NCBI GenBank assembly: GCA_018303485.1
Contig: JAGVYC010000015.1
Span: forward strand, 1 to 60,432
DNA: 60,432 nucleotides
Reading direction: 5' to 3'
DNA from: Candidatus Woesearchaeota archaeon
Lineage (GTDB): Archaea; Nanobdellota; Nanobdellia; SCGC-AAA011-G17; JACPNG01
The translations under genes and the position numbers were made by a program. Below, in pieces: positions 58,524 through 60,432 of this stretch. The notes below the pieces were generated by a model. The model had not been told where the DNA came from and ran no database searches. It saw nothing but the letters and a program-made list of their open reading frames with translations. Within the stretch, counting starts at the first letter, position 1. Each line of letters begins with the position of its first letter.

Positions 58524-58628
58524 TTAAGCGCAATAGCCCTCCATAAATCCTTCTTCAAAGATTGCTATTTCATCATCCTCTATTAGCTCCTCTCTAATCT
58601 TTTTCGAATAAATTCCATCTTTTCTCAT
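58524..58628 (-). CDS. Short acidic ORF (34 aa)
   Basis: Manual ORF MRKDGIYSKKIREELIEDDEIAIFEEGFMEGYCA*; preceded by GAGGTGAT. Confidence 0.4.
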   Translation of the reverse strand: MRKDGIYSKKIREELIEDDEIAIFEEGFMEGYCA

Positions 58629-58722
58629 TTTTATCACCTCTATTTATATCTATTTTTTCAATCGGCAGATTCATCAACTGCCTGCTGAATATCCTGCTTA
58701 TTGTATCATGGCTTATGTCCAT
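58594..58722 (-). CDS. Short ORF (42 aa)
   Basis: Manual ORF MDISHDTISRIFSRQLMNLPIEKIDINRGDKNEKRWNLFEKD*; preceded by GGGAGGTGG. Confidence 0.38.
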   Translation of the reverse strand: MDISHDTISRIFSRQLMNLPIEKIDINRGDKNEKRWNLFEKD

Positions 58723-58953
58723 TTTATCCACCTCCCTGAATATAGCTAACGCTAGGTCTTTTGCATTTTCAATATTTTTAATGACTTAAACCAATAGAAG
58801 TGAATTTTCTTTATAAACCCTACGGGCATCTGTCATGTTGTCATTTTGTCATCTATGATTTTAGGGTTTTATAACTTTTAGATTACTACAAAAAATCAGC
58901 TTATGGTGCCATAGGGCAGCAGATATTAACACATTAGTATCAAAACAATTTTC

Positions 58954-59009
58954 GTTATAATAATTGATTTCCACCAGTCTATAACTGGTGGAAATCGATT
59001 ATTTATAAC
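58954..59009. repeat. Long inverted repeat / hairpin
   Basis: AATAATTGATTTCCACCAGT-ctata-ACTGGTGGAAATCGATTATT (20 bp, one G·T), extended by GTTAT/ATAAC after a 1-nt bulge. Confidence 0.85.
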
Positions 59010-59087
59010 ATGGGATTATGAAGGTGAAGAAAAAATACATGGGAAAAAGATAAAATATATTCCGCTCTGGAAATGGCTGCTTGAGAA

Positions 59088-60371
59088 CTAATTGTTGTCT
59101 TCTCTAACCTCGGGAAAATACCTTGCAACTTCCTCTAGGAACTTTATTTTTTCTGTCTCTTTTGCATATAAAACAATATCTTTAAGGAACTCATTTCTAA
59201 ATTGTCCATCTTTATTTAGTCTATCGATATTCCTATAGAATGTTTCTATTGCAGCATCTTCATTTATATTTTTAAAATTAATTATGCCGCCATAAGAATA
59301 CGGTACCTCGCTTTTCTTTAATCCAAAATCACTAATATTTATACTCTCAGACTGTGGAGGTGTTAAATAATATTTTATTAATTTATTTGAGTCATTAGAT
59401 AATATTCTAGCACATTCATTTTCTATTCTTACCCTCAAATCTTCTCTAATTGATAATAATTCGGCATTATAATCATATGAACTTATTTTAATCAAAGAAT
59501 ATGTGGCACTCAGTTCTTCTAATGTAATAGGGCTTTTAGAAACTAACATTTCATATGCATCTATTGCATCTTTTATAGATATTGGTGGCGGCAAATTGCT
59601 ATCTAAAGAAATATATTTTATCTTTACTGCCCATAATGATAAACTAGATAATGGCTCTGTATTGTTTGCTTCAAAATATTTATCCTTTGCATATTGAGCA
59701 AAATCTCTAAGTAGATTAATATTATCATAATATGCCTGCCCATCCCAATCTTCTTCTTTAACCTCCCCTTTATATTTCAACAAATTTAATATCTCTAATT
59801 GTTTAAATAAGCCATCGCCTAAATAATTTATCTCCCTAATATTCAATGATAGGGTGTCTAGGAATTCTTGTATAAAATCAATTAAGAATTGCTTTTCATC
59901 ATTTTTTATTAATAATTCTTCAAGTTTTCCAAGTTCCGATTGACCTTCAAGAATTACATGCCATTTAGTCTTTGGATTGAATTTGTTCAAAAGTAAGTCT
60001 TTAAGTACATCGCTATCAATGAACCTCTTATATTGTTTACAAGCTATTAGGTCTAAAAATTTATCTGAAGGCAAATTAAGAGTGTAATCAATAAATTCTT
60101 CTTTAGATATGCTGGTTAGATATTCTAAATAAGCATCGTCATTGCATATATTCTCTTTTTTTTCAGATACGCCTGTTTCTAATGATATATTTTCAGTTAT
60201 GTTTTTATTTTGGGGTATGATTTGTTCTAGTCTAAACTCTAATAGTTTATTATCATTAAACCCATTATTTTTTTCAGAGAATGTATTTTCTGTATTATAT
60301 CTAAAAAGCCCTAACGCACCTATCAAGCTAATTCCAGCAACCAGCAACTTCTTGTTCTTAATTTTCATCAC
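59088..60371 (-). CDS. Hypothetical secreted/membrane-anchored protein
   Basis: 427 aa with N-terminal hydrophobic segment KLLVAGISLIGALGLF; no family recognised. Confidence 0.6.
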   Translation of the reverse strand: MMKIKNKKLLVAGISLIGALGLFRYNTENTFSEKNNGFNDNKLLEFRLEQIIPQNKNITENISLETGVSEKKENICNDDAYLEYLTSISKEEFIDYTLNLPSDKFLDLIACKQYKRFIDSDVLKDLLLNKFNPKTKWHVILEGQSELGKLEELLIKNDEKQFLIDFIQEFLDTLSLNIREINYLGDGLFKQLEILNLLKYKGEVKEEDWDGQAYYDNINLLRDFAQYAKDKYFEANNTEPLSSLSLWAVKIKYISLDSNLPPPISIKDAIDAYEMLVSKSPITLEELSATYSLIKISSYDYNAELLSIREDLRVRIENECARILSNDSNKLIKYYLTPPQSESINISDFGLKKSEVPYSYGGIINFKNINEDAAIETFYRNIDRLNKDGQFRNEFLKDIVLYAKETEKIKFLEEVARYFPEVREDNN

Positions 60372-60432
60372 ATTAAATTATTAGAAATTTATTTAAACCT
60401 TCCTTAAGGAATTATTACTTCACAATAACTCT

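Noticed and set aside
1-60432. CRISPR-Cas, rRNA operon, prophage or intact IS element
   Set aside because: No regularly spaced direct repeats, rRNA-like sequence, integrase/transposase motif or viral structural gene recognised on either strand

Overview
This 60.4 kb AT-rich window looks like a chromosomal segment of a DPANN-type archaeon (Woesearchaeota/Pacearchaeota-like; placement inferred from gene content only). Archaeal markers are TFE, ribosomal proteins L15e and L40e, aIF5A, Taw1/TYW1, a translin-family protein and two tRNA-Arg genes with short introns near position 37/38. The first ~30 kb is dominated by secreted or surface proteins: FG-GAP/MopE/LamG, Ig/cadherin-like/TSP3/LTD adhesins, an S-layer-like protein, a beta-propeller lipoprotein and a Cys-rich beta-helix protein. 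The second half is housekeeping: bacterial-type LeuRS, AlaRS and AspRS, GatC/GatA, a bacterial-type TGT, several peptidases, two site-2 proteases, TatD and Taw1. Most notable observations: (1) two large repeat-rich adhesin genes are frame-broken at edges of direct repeats that are each exactly 99 bp, in three independent pairs, which points to a de Bruijn assembly artefact rather than biology; (2) a lytic transglycosylase + LysM gene sits between archaeal genes; (3) a HicBA pair has an in-frame stop in the toxin; (4) two very compact divergent promoters (TGT/AspRS and M16/M24 peptidases); (5) a 25-bp hairpin and two short ORFs with near-perfect Shine-Dalgarno sites lie near the right end; (6) a tandem pair of ExeA-like P-loop ATPases sits with a small membrane protein. 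No CRISPR array, rRNA or intact transposon was seen. All family assignments come from reading motifs by eye; no database search was run.
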